Below, one piece after another: positions 1-12,519 of a stretch of DNA of 64,000 bases. A program made the translations under genes and the position numbers. The DNA lies in contig NAJO01000008.1 in NCBI GenBank assembly GCA_002077065.1, positions 124,001 to 188,000 on the forward strand, written 5' to 3'. The DNA is from Cryoendolithus antarcticus. Its lineage: Eukaryota > Ascomycota > Dothideomycetes > Cladosporiales > Cladosporiaceae. Position 1 is the first letter of the stretch. The number at the start of each line of letters is the position of its first letter. The notes under the pieces were generated by a model. The model saw only the letters and a program-made list of their open reading frames with translations. It had not been told where the DNA came from and ran no database searches.

Positions 1-3000
1 AGTGCCGTGGAAGGAGGCGACGTCAAGATCATCGATGGTAAGGCCCCAGGTTGCGAGAGCGCCGCGAAGAGGCGCAATGCGCGAGTCTGACTTCCAGAAG
101 TTGTTGCCGAGACTGTAGAGCGCGTCCTTCTCCTGCCTTTTGGCTTCGCGCTCAATGTGGCCAGCACGCTCCTGCATGAACTCGGACTCATCGAACTCAT
201 CGCCCTGCTGCTTTAGAGCCGCAAGCTCCTCTTGCAAGTACATGAGCTCAGACTCCTGCCAAGAGCGAATTTGCTTGCGACGAAGGTCCATCTGCCTCTT
301 GCGGTACTTGATGTCAAGCAGTGGCGAAGGGAACTTGCCAGGTGTCTCACGAGCAGTGGTGAGCACACCTTGACCAGGAGCGGGCACAGAGCGGCCGATC
401 TTGTCAGTGGCCGTGGCTGTGAAGCCGAGAATACCGTAGATTGGCACACCCATATCGAGAGCTAGCTTCGCGTCCATGATGACTTGCATACCGCAACCCT
501 GCGACTCCATGAAGCCGTTACGGGTAGTGGTGGTAGGACGCGACATCTCCTTCGGCGTGCGGCCGTGTGCGAACTCATCCTCGGCATTGCTAGTGGCCTT
601 CATGTTGGCAAATTCATACGATCCTTCCTCTTGAAAGTCATCGAAGCCACCGACCAGGCACATGCGCGCCTTGCCCTCGACGATGCAGTCGTAGCCGATA
701 TCGATGGACTCGACAGCAGTAGCGCAAGCGCCGACAGGCGTTCTGATGGGCCCAGTCGAGGAGATGAGCAACATGTTGACCCACGCACTCATGGTGTTGA
801 TAAATGACTCCTGCAAGATGTCCTTCTGCAGCGGCTTATCCAAGAAGCGATCCTTGTACATCCCACGTAGAGCAGATGTACCACCGATACCAGAGCCGAC
901 ACAATTGCCCACTTGCGAGATGTGGACATACTGGTAGAACTCATATGGGTCGGTGATACCTGAAGACATGAGACACTCCGCGGTCGTGACGAGGACGAAC
1001 AGCGTGACAGGGTCGACCTGCGAGATGATGTCGTCGGGCACACCGTAACGCTTTGCATCCCAGCCAGTGGGGATCTGGCCGGCGACAAGGCGGTCGAATC
1101 GGAGAGCCTTGGGAATGAGCAAGGTCGCTCCCTTCTTCAAGCGCACCTGAAATTCCCCAGACTCAAGCTCGAAGGTCTCAACCTTCTCGCCGTGCTCGCG
1201 CTTGAATTCGACAGCAGTTTCCTTTGATGTCTCAAAAGGATCGAGGTCCTCCTCGATCTGGATTTCCTGCAGAAGCTGCTTCTTCTTCGGGTCGTAGCCA
1301 TTGAAAAGCTCGGGCTCAATGAGGCGGATACCAGAGTGATCGAGGATCTGCTTCTCATACTTGACCTTGATATCCTTGTCGTCCACAGGCTCGTTGGTCT
1401 TGGTGTCAACCCAGCCTGAGTAGCTCTGGCCCTTGAGTGGACCGTTGTGGTTCTTGATGAGACCCATGATCCAAGCCATCTCAACGCAACCTTCGAGAGA
1501 GAACTGACCGAAGGCCTCCATCTCCCAACGAGTGCGAGAATTACCCCAAGGTCCGACCTCAGCGAAGCCGGTGACCACAACAACCTTCTCAAGATCGACC
1601 ATGTCCTTAAGATTTCCATTGAGAGGCTCGATCTCCGTCTTCCAATCTGGCAGATTGGGGAAGTCGAACTTCAGATTGGCACGCTGCTGTACCTTCACGG
1701 TCTTATACAGCGCCTCACTAGCCTCGCCATTGACAATCTTGTTCTCAACAGCAGTCTCCCGAGTGACAGCCTTGCGAATCTCGGCAGTCTCGGTAATATC
1801 CTGGCGCAGCTTGGTCATCATGCCCTTCAGATCAGGCAGGAATTGCAGTCCACCGTTGAGATCAGCGAACACGGGCTCTAGCTGGCAGAGGTTGACGATC
1901 GATGGCGCCATGAGACCGAGCAAGTTGAACGCCATCTCCTGTTGCGAGAAAGTGCGGACACCATGCTTCTCAACGCCCTCAGCAACGATGTTGTTGCCGC
2001 CCATAAGACCAGTGCCACGAGTCCAGCCGATGACAGCACCGCAGATGGTGAGGAAGTTGCCCCATGACTCTGAGTGCCATCGGTTGAAAAGTGTCTCGAG
2101 TGCGAGCTTGGACTCGGAGTACAGACCATCGTTGCCGAAGGTGCCGTGGTTGGGCGACAGAGGCAAGATGACCTGCGCAGGCCGGGTTTCGTAACCACGA
2201 GTTGCCTTCTGTGTCTTGACGCCACCCAACATGCGGAGGAGGTTGGTCAACATGATGCGGTGAGCCAGCTCAGACTTGCTGTCAATGCTGTCGATCTCGC
2301 GACCGTTCTCAGGAATCGCAGCGAAGGGTACGATGTAGTCCAGATCCCAGCCGAGACCCTTCTTCTCATCGTAAATATACTCAACAAGCGCATTGACATC
2401 TTGCTGACTACCCTGGTTGAACGGCACGACGACGAGCGAGGAGCCACGGGCTCCGTAGCGGGTGTACATTGCCTGGTAGAACTCGGTGACCTCGCGAGAG
2501 AAGCGGGATGTGGTGACAAGGACCTTGGCGCCACCACTGATAAGACCTTGGAGGACCTCAGCACCGATAGAACCAGCACCAGCACCAGTCATGAGCACAT
2601 TCTTGCCCTCGAAGGTGACACCGCCGGCAGCAGCCTGCTCCAGGCCGTCCAGGTAGACGCCAGTAAGTTTCTTGCTGTACTCCCAACCATGCTCCTCCTT
2701 GCGCTTGAGATGCAGGAAAGGCACGGTCTCGATCTTGCCAGACTTGGGCAGCGGTGCCGTGACACGCCCGTTGCGACCATTCTTCTTGATCGCTCCGTTC
2801 GCCTTGCCATTCTCTGTCGGCATGATCTGACCTTCGTTCATGGCAAGAGATCGGACGATGTTGCTGTAAAGCTGTTTGATCTCAAGCTGAGATGACTTCG
2901 AAAGCTTATGTTGCTGGCGAATGAGCTTGTATACCCGCTGAAGATCGTTTTGCACCTTCGTGCGGTTGCCGTACTCGGAGATCTTGCCACCCTCAGCCAT

Positions 3001-4626
3001 CTCCTTCACATAGTGCTCAAGCTTGCGAACGCTTGCTCGAGGCACCTCAGCGTAGTTCATGTTTCCTCGTGCATCAATCTCAAGGTGTGGTGCAGTGGGC
3101 ACAGCGACATCCTTGTACACAGGTGCCTCGTTCAAGACGTCTCGGCAGTTGTCGATGAGCTGCTCGCCCAGATCCTTCGCGAGCTTGTACGTCTCACCTC
3201 GTTCTGTAGGGCAGTGGTCCATGTGGTACTGCATGAAGTCGAGTAGTGTCGGATTTGCGCGGTTCATGATGAGAATGCAGCGGCTGACAATCTCGCGGTC
3301 CACAGCCTTCAATCGGCCAAAGATGATGTCGTAGTACATTGTGAGTGCCTCCTGGCGAGCCCAATTCCAGTGCGAGTCGTAGATGCGCGCCTTGAGCTGG
3401 CTGAATGACGGCTCAATGCCAGCAGCGTAGAACTCGCCGTGTTCCGTGTTCCACAGATCGAGCTGTGCCTGGAGAACAGCCTCGTTTTGCTTGCCGACAA
3501 GCGCTGCCTTGTCGCCTGCTCGGAGATCCATCTTCAGGTATCGTGCAAAGAGCTCGAGCTGTTGCTTGAAGAGTGCACGCTGGTCCTTCGTAAGCGCATC
3601 GATGGCAGCCGGGTCCATCATCATGCCTCCGGCTCCAGCATCGCCTGCTCCAGCTGCAGGTCCACTTGACAAGCTTATGCCTGCTGCTGTGGCGTACTTC
3701 TGTGTTGTCTCATCAAGCCATGATTTTCCGTCCGCCTCTGAGCCCAGACGAGCTGCCGGCTCCATGGTCAAAGCCAATAGCAGAACGCCATCTTGCCGTC
3801 CGGGACCCAAACCCCATCTTGTTTCCAGATGTTTCCGTGCTGCTGTGATGTTGAAGCCTCCGGGCATCTTCGACGAGATCATGCGTGCAATGAGGGATGT
3901 CGATTGCTTGCCAAGTTGACCATTGAAAGTTGCTTGCATAGCAGCACCGAGCTCGTCCAAGGGTGTGTCTTCTGGCTTCTCCGGTGTCGATCCAAATTCT
4001 TTGCCGAGATCACCGAGAATCTCATTTTGAAGTGTAGACTTGCCTGGAAGGATGTTAGCTCATGCGTTGAGAATCGCAGTATCAATGCACCCACCTCCGA
4101 CCAAGTCTTTGATGGCCTTGCTCAGCGGCACATCGGCCAATGGCTTCTTCAGCTTCTGTGCCACCAATGTCCGGAGGATGTCGACAGCACCAACAGGCGC
4201 ATCTGACACCGCTGCTGCAGGTCCAGCACCCGGTGGCGGAGGTGCAGCTGCCACAGGAGCCGCCGCCGCCGCCGGAGCTGCACCAGCTGCTGCGGGTGCC
4301 GCCTCTTCGCTCGCAGCCGGTGCGGCAACAGGCTCATCTTCCACTGGATCCGCCTCGTAGTAAATCTCCTTTGCATCCTTGTTGTAGCAAAGGATCTGTC
4401 TTTGCACTGAGCGTGCAGCGTCATGTGCGTCGTACTTGGCCTTGATGGTACGCTTGGCCATTACGCCAAGTGTCTCCGCAGGCCCGACTTCGACAATCCG
4501 CTCTGTCGTTTGCTCGCCGAGGATGACATCCTGGGTTTCGATCCATCGTACTGGCGAGGCGAATTGGTATGCTAGTAGTTCGACTAGCAGTGTGTGTGCG
4601 AGCTCCTGCTCCACTTCGGGACGCAT
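1..4626 (-). CDS. FAS2: Fatty acid synthase subunit alpha (type I fungal FAS), 3' end outside window
   Basis: Alpha subunit of the cytosolic fungal fatty acid synthase, carrying ACP, ketoreductase, ketosynthase and, beyond the window edge, phosphopantetheinyl transferase. Exons read as 4626-4095 and 4043-1, with a 51-nt GT-AG intron between them; about 1525 residues are visible. The start was chosen at [14 protein letters not shown], which matches the family N-terminus. An Ala/Pro linker leads to the ACP, whose carrier serine is Ser180 in VGGKST. The ketoreductase follows ([20 protein letters not shown]). The ketosynthase cysteine lies in [13 protein letters not shown] (about residue 1284, codon 726-724). 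The window ends in DVASFHGT, at a ketosynthase histidine. The frame is open through the parts checked. The intron falls exactly between the two glycines before the carrier Lys-Ser. It diverges from FAS1, its partner subunit. Length and housekeeping surroundings favour the primary synthase over a secondary-metabolite copy. Confidence 0.97.
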
Positions 4627-5831
4627 GATTGCGGTGATGAGGAGGGGTGTCGGAGGTGGTAATGGCGATTCCAAGTTCAGATGCTAGAAGAGACAAGGAG
4701 CGTGACCATCAATTGTCGTAAGTGTGATAGGGTGGGTGTTGCTCCGCAAAGTGCTGCAAATGATGAAAGGATGAAAAGTTCAATGATGTCCCCAAGCTCC
4801 TGCTGTGTGGTATGGGGGATTGCGGATGCTGTTGCTGTTGCGGAAGCGTGCGGGTTGTATGGCGACAGCAAGTGGTAGAGGTCAGCGCTACGCAGCAATT
4901 GACGATTGGGATGCGCTTCGTTATCGCGTTGAGCGAGGGCAATGGCAATTGTTGGTGCAGGGAGATTTGGTGAGCAGCTTCCACCTGCACCCAAACTTTC
5001 TCCACACTCTGCAACTGTCTCGCTCCACTATGCAGGTGCGCTAACGGTTGGGACAGCCGAGTGGATGGTATTGCAGAGATCGGACAGATGGACAGTAGCA
5101 CGCGATATACTGCAGGGTGGGAGTGAGTGATGGTGGAGGCTGCGTTGAGCAGTATGGTCTGATCTTGTATGCGATCAGCCCGTGGCTACGTGGAGAATAT
5201 GTGTACAGATGGCATCAGTTCATTCATCAGGCGGCGGCATTTGATGTGAGCACGCCCGCAGCGGCAGATCCCTGCAGGCCATGCGAACCTGCGGCGAAAC
5301 TGCACTCAACGACGTCGCCGAGGAGCTGTTAGCTCTGGCCAACGGATTCTGACGGGGAAAGTCAGCACCGGCCAGTCGCATAGTTGTGTAGCATCAGTGT
5401 CGCGCATGTGCATGCCTTGATCTTCTCGAACATCTACTGAAGCAACATACATCATTTGCAAGCTGTCCCTTCCTCTCGTTAGTCGCACCATTTCATCACG
5501 CTTGCAGGGCGGGAGTTCGAGCTTTCTTGCCCGCTGACGTGCAATTGGGTGTCCTTGCGTGCGGAACAGCTGCCGCCAAAAAGTTGACAGGCGGCATTGA
5601 GCAGAGAGAACATCCAGTAATGTGAGTCCGCTTCAACTCCCCACGACTCTTACGGCCGCACATTCGCAATCAGAGAGCGAAGAGAACACATTGCAAGATC
5701 GCGTTCAGGCTGCAACGACAGTGATCACTGATCAAGCGGCCACGCGAGCGTTGTCGAGCTCTGGCAGTGGAGAAACGCTCAGACGTCTGGAACGAGCTTG
5801 AGAATCAGCGCTCCCACGGCAACAACTGACA
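4627..5831. promoter_or_regulatory. Shared divergent FAS2/FAS1 intergenic region
   Basis: This 1205-bp stretch lies between the two FAS start codons and holds no convincing gene, so it must contain both promoters and 5' leaders. Short motifs seen by eye are CCGAGG at 5318-5323 (reverse complement of CCTCGG, the core bound by the FarA/FarB fatty-acid regulators in Aspergillus), an E-box CATGTG at 5405-5410, TGACGT at 5535-5540 and an inverted CCAAT box (ATTGG) at 5544-5548. Each is short enough to occur by chance. Regulation by any of them is inference. Confidence 0.6.
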
Positions 5832-8800
5832 ATGAGTGTCCAGTTCGACGATCGACCAGACATCCTCCGCAGACAGAGCAGCAGGATGTACGGCTCTGGC
5901 TCGCAGACTGGTGTCTCCACACCCAGATCACAGGCTGTCTCGCGGCCGTTGACCCTCACACATGGCTCGCTCGAGTACACCTTCCTCATACCCACAGCAC
6001 TGCACTTTAGCGCAAATCAGCTGAAAGACACATTTGTCGCCACACTCCCGCAACCCACCGATGAGCTCGCACAGGACGATGAGCCCTCCTCAGTGGCCGA
6101 GCTTGTTGCTCGGTACATAGGATTCGCTGCACGGGAGCTTGAGGAAGGCGATGACCCAGGTTCATACGAGGAGGTCCTTAAGATTGTCCTACACGAGTTT
6201 GAGCGGGCGTTCCTTCGCGGCAACGAGGTACACGCAATTGCAGCATCTCTCCCCGGGATTGTGGACAAGAAGCTGGTGACAGTGCGATCATACTATGCAG
6301 CTCGCTCAGCTGTCGGGCGCCCTATCAAGGCGCACGAGTCTGCTCTGCTCAGGGAGGCCGCAGACGATAATGCCTGCTTGTACGCTGTGTTCGGCGGTCA
6401 GGGCAACATTGAGGAGTACTTCGATGAGCTCCGCGAGGCATACACCACGTACCCGACGCTTCTCGAGGACTTCATCACATCAGCTGCAGCACACCTGCAA
6501 CAGCTGGCACGGGATCCCAAAGTCGCAAAGCTCTACCCTAAGGGCCTGGATGTCATGCGATGGCTGAACAATAAGGAGTCGCAGCCAGACACCGACTACC
6601 TCGTTTCAGCACCTGTCAGCTTGCCGTTGATCGGTATGACACAGCTCGCACATTACCTAGTGATGTGCAGAGTGCTCGGCACGCACCCTGGACATGTCCG
6701 GGAACGCTTTTCTGGCACGACTGGTCACTCGCAGGGCATTGTCACAGCTGTGGCGATAGCAGCGTCACGCAACTTCGAGACTTTCGACAAGGCGTCGAGA
6801 GACGCTTTGACAATCCTTTTCTGGATCGGTCTTCGCAGCCAGGAAGCATATCCACGCACATCACTTGCACCCAATGTGCTGCAAGACTCGATCGACAATG
6901 GCGAGGGCGCTCCCACGCCTATGCTGTCAATCCGAGATCTTCCACGGAAAGCAGTGCAACAAGCCATTGACACCACAAATGAGCATTTGCCGGAAGGCAG
7001 GCACATTGGCATTTCGCTCGTGAACAGCGCTCGCAACTTTGTCGTCACTGGACCGCCTATGTCACTCTATGGTCTCAACTTGCAGCTGCGCAAGGTGAAG
7101 GCTGCTACTGGACTCGACCAGACCCGCATCCCTCACACCGAGCGCAAGGTGCGCTTCGTGAGTCGCTTCCTCCCCATCACAGCACCCTTCCATAGCCAGT
7201 ACCTCGCAGAAGCCATCCACCAGCTTGAGGGCGACCTCAAGAACATCACGATCCCTGCATCTGAGCTCGGGATCGCGGTCTTCGACACCAACACTGGGAA
7301 GGACATTCGCGAAGACAAAGCCTCCAATGTTGTGCCTGCTCTTGTCCGCATGATCTGCAAGGATCCAGTCAATTGGGAAGAGGCGACCATCATGCCCGGT
7401 GCAACACACATTCTCGACTTCGGACCAGGCGGCATCTCAGGTCTTGGAGTACTCACAAACCGCAACAAGGACGGCACTGGCGTACGAGTCATTCTTGCTG
7501 GTGCTATGGATGGGTCGAACACCGAAGTTGGCTACAAGCCAGAGCTCTTCGATCGCGATGGCGAGCACGCCGTGAAGTATGCTGTGGACTGGGTGAAAGA
7601 GCATGGACCAAGATTGGCGAAGACATCCGTTGGACAGACGTTCGTGGACACTAAGATGAGCAGGATGCTCGGTCTGCCGCCAGTCATGGTTGCAGGTATG
7701 ACGCCTTGCACTGTACCATGGGACTTTGTCGCTGCAACAATGAACGCTGGCTACGAGATAGAGCTGGCTGGTGGCGGATACTACACCGACAAGAGCATGA
7801 GCGAAGCCATCACAAAGATCGAGAAGGCAATTCCACCTGGACGCGGCATCACAATCAACTTGATCTACGTTGCTCCCAGAGCAATGGCGTGGCAGATTCC
7901 CATGATCGCTCGTCTGCGTGCGAGCGGTGTGCCCATCGAAGGTCTCACGATTGGCGCTGGTGTTCCATCGATCGAAGTCGCCAGCGAGTACATTGAGACA
8001 CTCGGCATCAAGCACATCAGCTTCAAGCCTGGATCAGTGGAAGCCATCCAAGCTACCATCAATGTTGCCAAAGCTCACCCTGATTTCCCGGTCATCATGC
8101 AGTGGACCGGTGGTCGTGGTGGTGGACATCATTCCTTCGAGGACTTCCATCAGCCAATCTTGTCGATGTATGGCAGGATTCGACGATGCCCCAACTTGGT
8201 TCTCATCGCTGGCTCTGGCTTCGGTGGCGCCGAGGATACATACCCTTACCTGAACGGCACTTGGGCGAAGAAATTCGGCTATCCACCCATGCCCTTCGAT
8301 GGCGTGCTCTTCGGCAGCCGTGTCATGGTCTCGAAGGAATGTTGGACTTCGCCAGCCGCCAAGGCAGCCATCGTCGCCGCTCCTGGCGTTGATGATGCTG
8401 ACTGGGAGAAGACATACAAGGGCGAAGCCGGTGGAGTCATCACAGTTCGTTCAGAGATGGGTGAGCCGATTCACAAGCTCGCCACCCGCGGCATCCTGTT
8501 CTGGGACGAGATGGACAAGGAAGTCTTCAAACTCGACAAAGCGAAGCGCATCCCGGTGTTGAAGAAGAAGCGTGACTATATCATCAAGAAGCTTAACGAG
8601 GACTTCCAGAAGCCGTGGTTCGGCCGCAACAAGGCCGGTGAGAGCGTCGATCTCGAGGACATGACCTATGGTGAGGTCGCACGCCGCATGGTGGATCTGA
8701 TGTACATCAAACACCAGAAGCGCTGGATCGATCCCACACTGGCTAAGTTGACTGGCGACTTCCTCCGACGTATTGAGGAGCGTTTCGCGACAGCGAACAA

Positions 8801-11800
8801 CAACTCGCTCATCCAGAATTACAGCGAACTCGATGAGCCGTTCACGATTGTGCAGAAGGTCTTGTCGACGTACCCTGAGGCTGATGTACAGCTCATCAAC
8901 GCACAAGATTGCCAGCACTTCCTTCTGCTGTGTCAGCGTCGTGGGCAGAAGCCTACGCCCTTCGTACCCTGCCTCGACGATACCTTCGAGTTCTTCTTCA
9001 AGAAAGACTCCCTGTGGCAATCCGAGGATCTCGAGGCTGTTGTGGATCAAGACGTCGGTCGTGTTGCCATCTTGACGGGCCCTGTCGCTGTCAAGTACTC
9101 CACGAAGGTCGATGAGCCGATCAAGGAGATCTTGGACGGCGTCCACCACGGCCACATCAAGATGCTTACTGAGGACTTGTACGGTGGCGACGCCAGCAAG
9201 ATCCCAGTCGTCGAGTACTTCGGAGGCAAGCTCATCGAAGCTAGCGACGACGTCAGTGTCGAAGGCCTCACTGTCTCTGAGGTCGAGAACAAGGTCATGT
9301 ACCGTCTCTCTGCATCCTCTGGCACGCCGCTGCCAGACCTGAACAACTGGATCTCGCTCCTCGCCGGCCGTAGTATCAACTGGCGACATGCGTTCTTCAC
9401 TGCCGACGTCTTTGTGCAAGGTCAGCGCTTCCAGACGAATCCGATGCATCGCATCTTTGCGCCCACACCAGGTATGCTGGTCGAAATCATGTACCCTGAT
9501 GACCCGAAGAAGACATCCATCACCATCAAAGAGACGTCGCATGGTAAGTACTTGCCGACCGTCGAGATCGGACCAATCAAGAACGGCGAAATCACAGTGA
9601 AGATGTTCGAGCACCGCACTGCATCTGGCGCGACTGAGGCACTACCTCTCAAGTTCACGTACCACCCTGAGACTGGCTACGCTCCGATCCGCGAGGTTAT
9701 GGATGCTCGCAACGACCGCATTAAGGAGTTCTACTACAAGATCTGGTTTGGTGACAGTGCTGTGCCCTATGACACCCCGGTTACTTCCCGCTTTGACGGA
9801 GGACGCGCTACTGTCACCAGCGAGGCGATCAACGATTTCGTGCATGCTGTTGGCAACACTGGTGAAGCTTTCGTAGAGCGTCCTGGCAAGGAGGTCTTCG
9901 CGCCTATGGACTTCGCCATAGTGGTGGGATGGAAGGCTATCACGAAGCCGATCTTCCCTCGCAAGATCGATGGAGATCTGCTCAAGCTTGTGCACTTGTC
10001 TAACGGCTTCCGTATGCTTCCTGGCGCTGCCCCACTGAAGAAGGGCGATGTTCTTGACACCACTGCCGAGGTCAATGCTGTCATCAATCAGGACTCTGGC
10101 AAGATGGTCGAGGTGTGCGGTACGATCACCCGCGACGGAAAGCCCGTCATGGAAGTGACCTCGCAGTTCCTTTACCGTGGCGCATACACCGACTTTGAGA
10201 ACACCTTCCAGCGCAAGCACGAGACGCCGGTACAGGTCCATCTCCAGTCCACGAAGGAGATCGCTGTCCTGCAGTCGAAGGAGTGGTTCAAAATCGAGGA
10301 GCCTGACATTGAGCTGCTCGGTCAGACTCTTGTCTTCAGGCTGCAGAGTCTGACCAAGTACAAGAATAAGACTGTGTTCTCGTCGATCCAGACGCTCGGT
10401 AAGGTCGAGCTCGAGCTGCCTTCCAAGGAGATCATCCAAGTTGCTTCCGTCGAGTACGAGGCTGGTGCATCTCTCGGCAACCCGGTCCTCGACTACCTCT
10501 CCCGCAACGGCGAGGCACTCGATCAGCCCATGGTGTTCGAGAACCCTATCCCGCTGCATGGCAAGATTCCACTCGTTCTCAAGGCACCAAGTTCCAACGA
10601 GACATACGCCCGCGTCTCAGGCGACTACAACCCCATCCACGTCTCACGCGTCTTTTCCCAGTACGCCAACCTTCCCGGCACGATCACCCACGGCATGTAC
10701 TCCAGCGCCGCTGTGCGCAGCCTCGTCGAGACCTGGGCAGCTGAGAACAACGTCGGCCGCGTACGCAGCTTCCATGTCAGCCTCGTCGGTATGGTGTTGC
10801 CAGACGACACTATCGAGGTGCGCTTGCAGCATATCGGTATGGTGTCTGGACGCAAGATCATCAAGGTCGAGGCTTCCAAGGCTGAGACCGAGGACAAGGT
10901 CTTGCTGGGTGAGGCAGAGATCGAGCAGCCTGTGTCTGCCTATATCTTCACTGGACAGGGTTCGCAGGAGCAGGGCATGGGTATGGACTTGTATAACAGC
11001 AGCGCTGTTGCGAAGGAGGTCTGGGATCGTGCTGATAAGCATTTCATGGACAACTATGGTGAGCCTACTTTGCAGCGGACCATGACGAACAACTTCACTG
11101 ACCATCCTTCCAGGCTTCGCTATCACGAACATCGTCAAGAACAACCCCAAGGAGCTCACAGTCCACTTTGGCGGTGCTCGCGGCAAGGCCATCCGCCAGA
11201 ACTACATCAGCATGACCTTCGAGACCGTTGCTGCAGACGGCTCCATCAAGTCCGAGAAGATCTTCAAGGAGATCAACGAGACCACGAGCTCGTACACCTA
11301 CCGCTCGCCCGCCGGTCTTATCTCAGCGACCCAGTTCACTCAACCCGCGCTGACTCTCATGGAGAAAGCCGCCTTCGAGGACATGCGTGCCAAAGGCGTC
11401 GTCCAACCCGACAGCAGTTTCGCCGGCCACTCGCTCGGCGAGTACAGCGCGCTCGCCGCGCTAGCTGAAGTCATGCCCATCGAGTCGCTCGTCTCGGTCG
11501 TCTTCTACCGCGGCCTCACGATGCAAGTAGCTGTCGAGCGCGACGCGGCTGGCCGCTCGAACTACAGCATGTGCGCGGTGAACCCCTCTCGCATCAGCAA
11601 GACCTTTACCGAGCAAGCGCTGCAGTACGTCGTTGAGAACATCTCCGAGACGACCACCTGGCTGCTCGAGATTGTCAACCTCAATATCCAGAACATGCAA
11701 TATGTCTGTGCTGGCGACCTGCGCGCTCTGGACACGCTTGGGAGCGTGTTGAACTATCTCAAGAGCCAGAAGATCGACATCCAGCAGCTCATGCAGACGC

Positions 11801-12213
11801 TCTCCCTCGAGGAAGTAAAAGCCCACCTTGTCGAAATCATCAAAGGCTGCGCCGAAACCACCCTCACCAAACCCACCCCCTTGGTCCTCGAGCGCGGTTT
11901 CGCCACCACACCTTTGACCGGCATCGACGTCCCCTTCCACTCGACCTTCCTGCGCTCCGGCGTCAAACCCTTCCGCTCCTTCCTACTGAAGAAGATCAAC
12001 AAGACGAGCATTGACCCGAGCAAGCTTGTCGGCAAGTACATTCCCAATGTCACCGCGAAGCCTTTCGAGATTACCAAAGAGTATTTCGAGGATGTGTATC
12101 GATTGACTAATTCGCCGAGGATTGGGAATATTCTGGCAAATTGGGAGAAGTATGAGAGTGATGACAGGGATTTGGTCAGGCCTAGGGCGGGGAGTATGGC
12201 TGTGCATCAGTAG
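5832..12213 (+). CDS. FAS1: Fatty acid synthase subunit beta (type I fungal FAS)
   Basis: Beta subunit of the cytosolic fatty acid synthase, with acetyltransferase, FMN enoyl reductase, dehydratase and malonyl/palmitoyl transferase domains in that order. Exons 5832-11058 and 11114-12213, with a 55-nt intron (GTGAGC to TTCCAG), give 2108 residues, normal for the family. The acetyltransferase serine is Ser300 in TTGHSQG. The enoyl reductase begins near [18 protein letters not shown]. The hot-dog dehydratase shows SGDYNPIH and THGMYSSA. The transferase serine is about Ser1849 in [15 protein letters not shown]. The intron lies in the transferase domain just after HFMDNY; without splicing the first exon would shift frame and stop at 11468. 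It pairs with the divergent FAS2 gene, whose product forms the alpha6-beta6 complex with it. Confidence 0.97.
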
Positions 12214-12519
12214 ATGAGCGCACAACGTCGTCGTGGTGGCGGCGGATGTGGCTTGTGTATCAATCAGTGCGAGTAATGGCAGTGTGATTGTTTTGTTCTG
12301 GCGATGGCGTATGGGCTAGGGAGGGTCATGGAGTACAGATGGGTATAGATTGTACATATTGTTACTACTACTGCAAAGTGCCTACATATCTTCAAGACTC
12401 GACTCGCTTGCCTAGAGAATAATCGTAATGATCTCAACTTGTAAAGATGACCAGGAACCAGGGAGATCATAAGACGTATATACACGCAGATAAAACCCAC
12501 TCAGCTCGCCACTCTCTCG
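12214..12519. other. Convergent 3' spacer between FAS1 and the lactate dehydrogenase gene
   Basis: About 306 bp between two stop codons on opposite strands. It would carry both 3' untranslated regions. No coding or RNA feature was recognised. Confidence 0.5.

Noticed and set aside
1532..2194. Plus-strand frames of 220 and 273 residues across 1532-2895
   Set aside because: Antisense to the continuous FAS2 alpha-subunit frame; no independent coding signs.
8451..9614. Long antisense frame of 387 residues inside FAS1 (also 9642-10559 and 7437-8015 on the minus strand)
   Set aside because: Shadows of the FAS1 coding strand: GC-rich biased codons leave antisense frames open. No domain, and composition mirrors the sense frame.
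5832..12213. FAS pair as part of an aflatoxin-type (hexA/hexB) secondary-metabolite cluster
   Set aside because: No polyketide synthase, tailoring enzymes or cluster regulator nearby; subunit lengths and housekeeping neighbours fit primary FAS.
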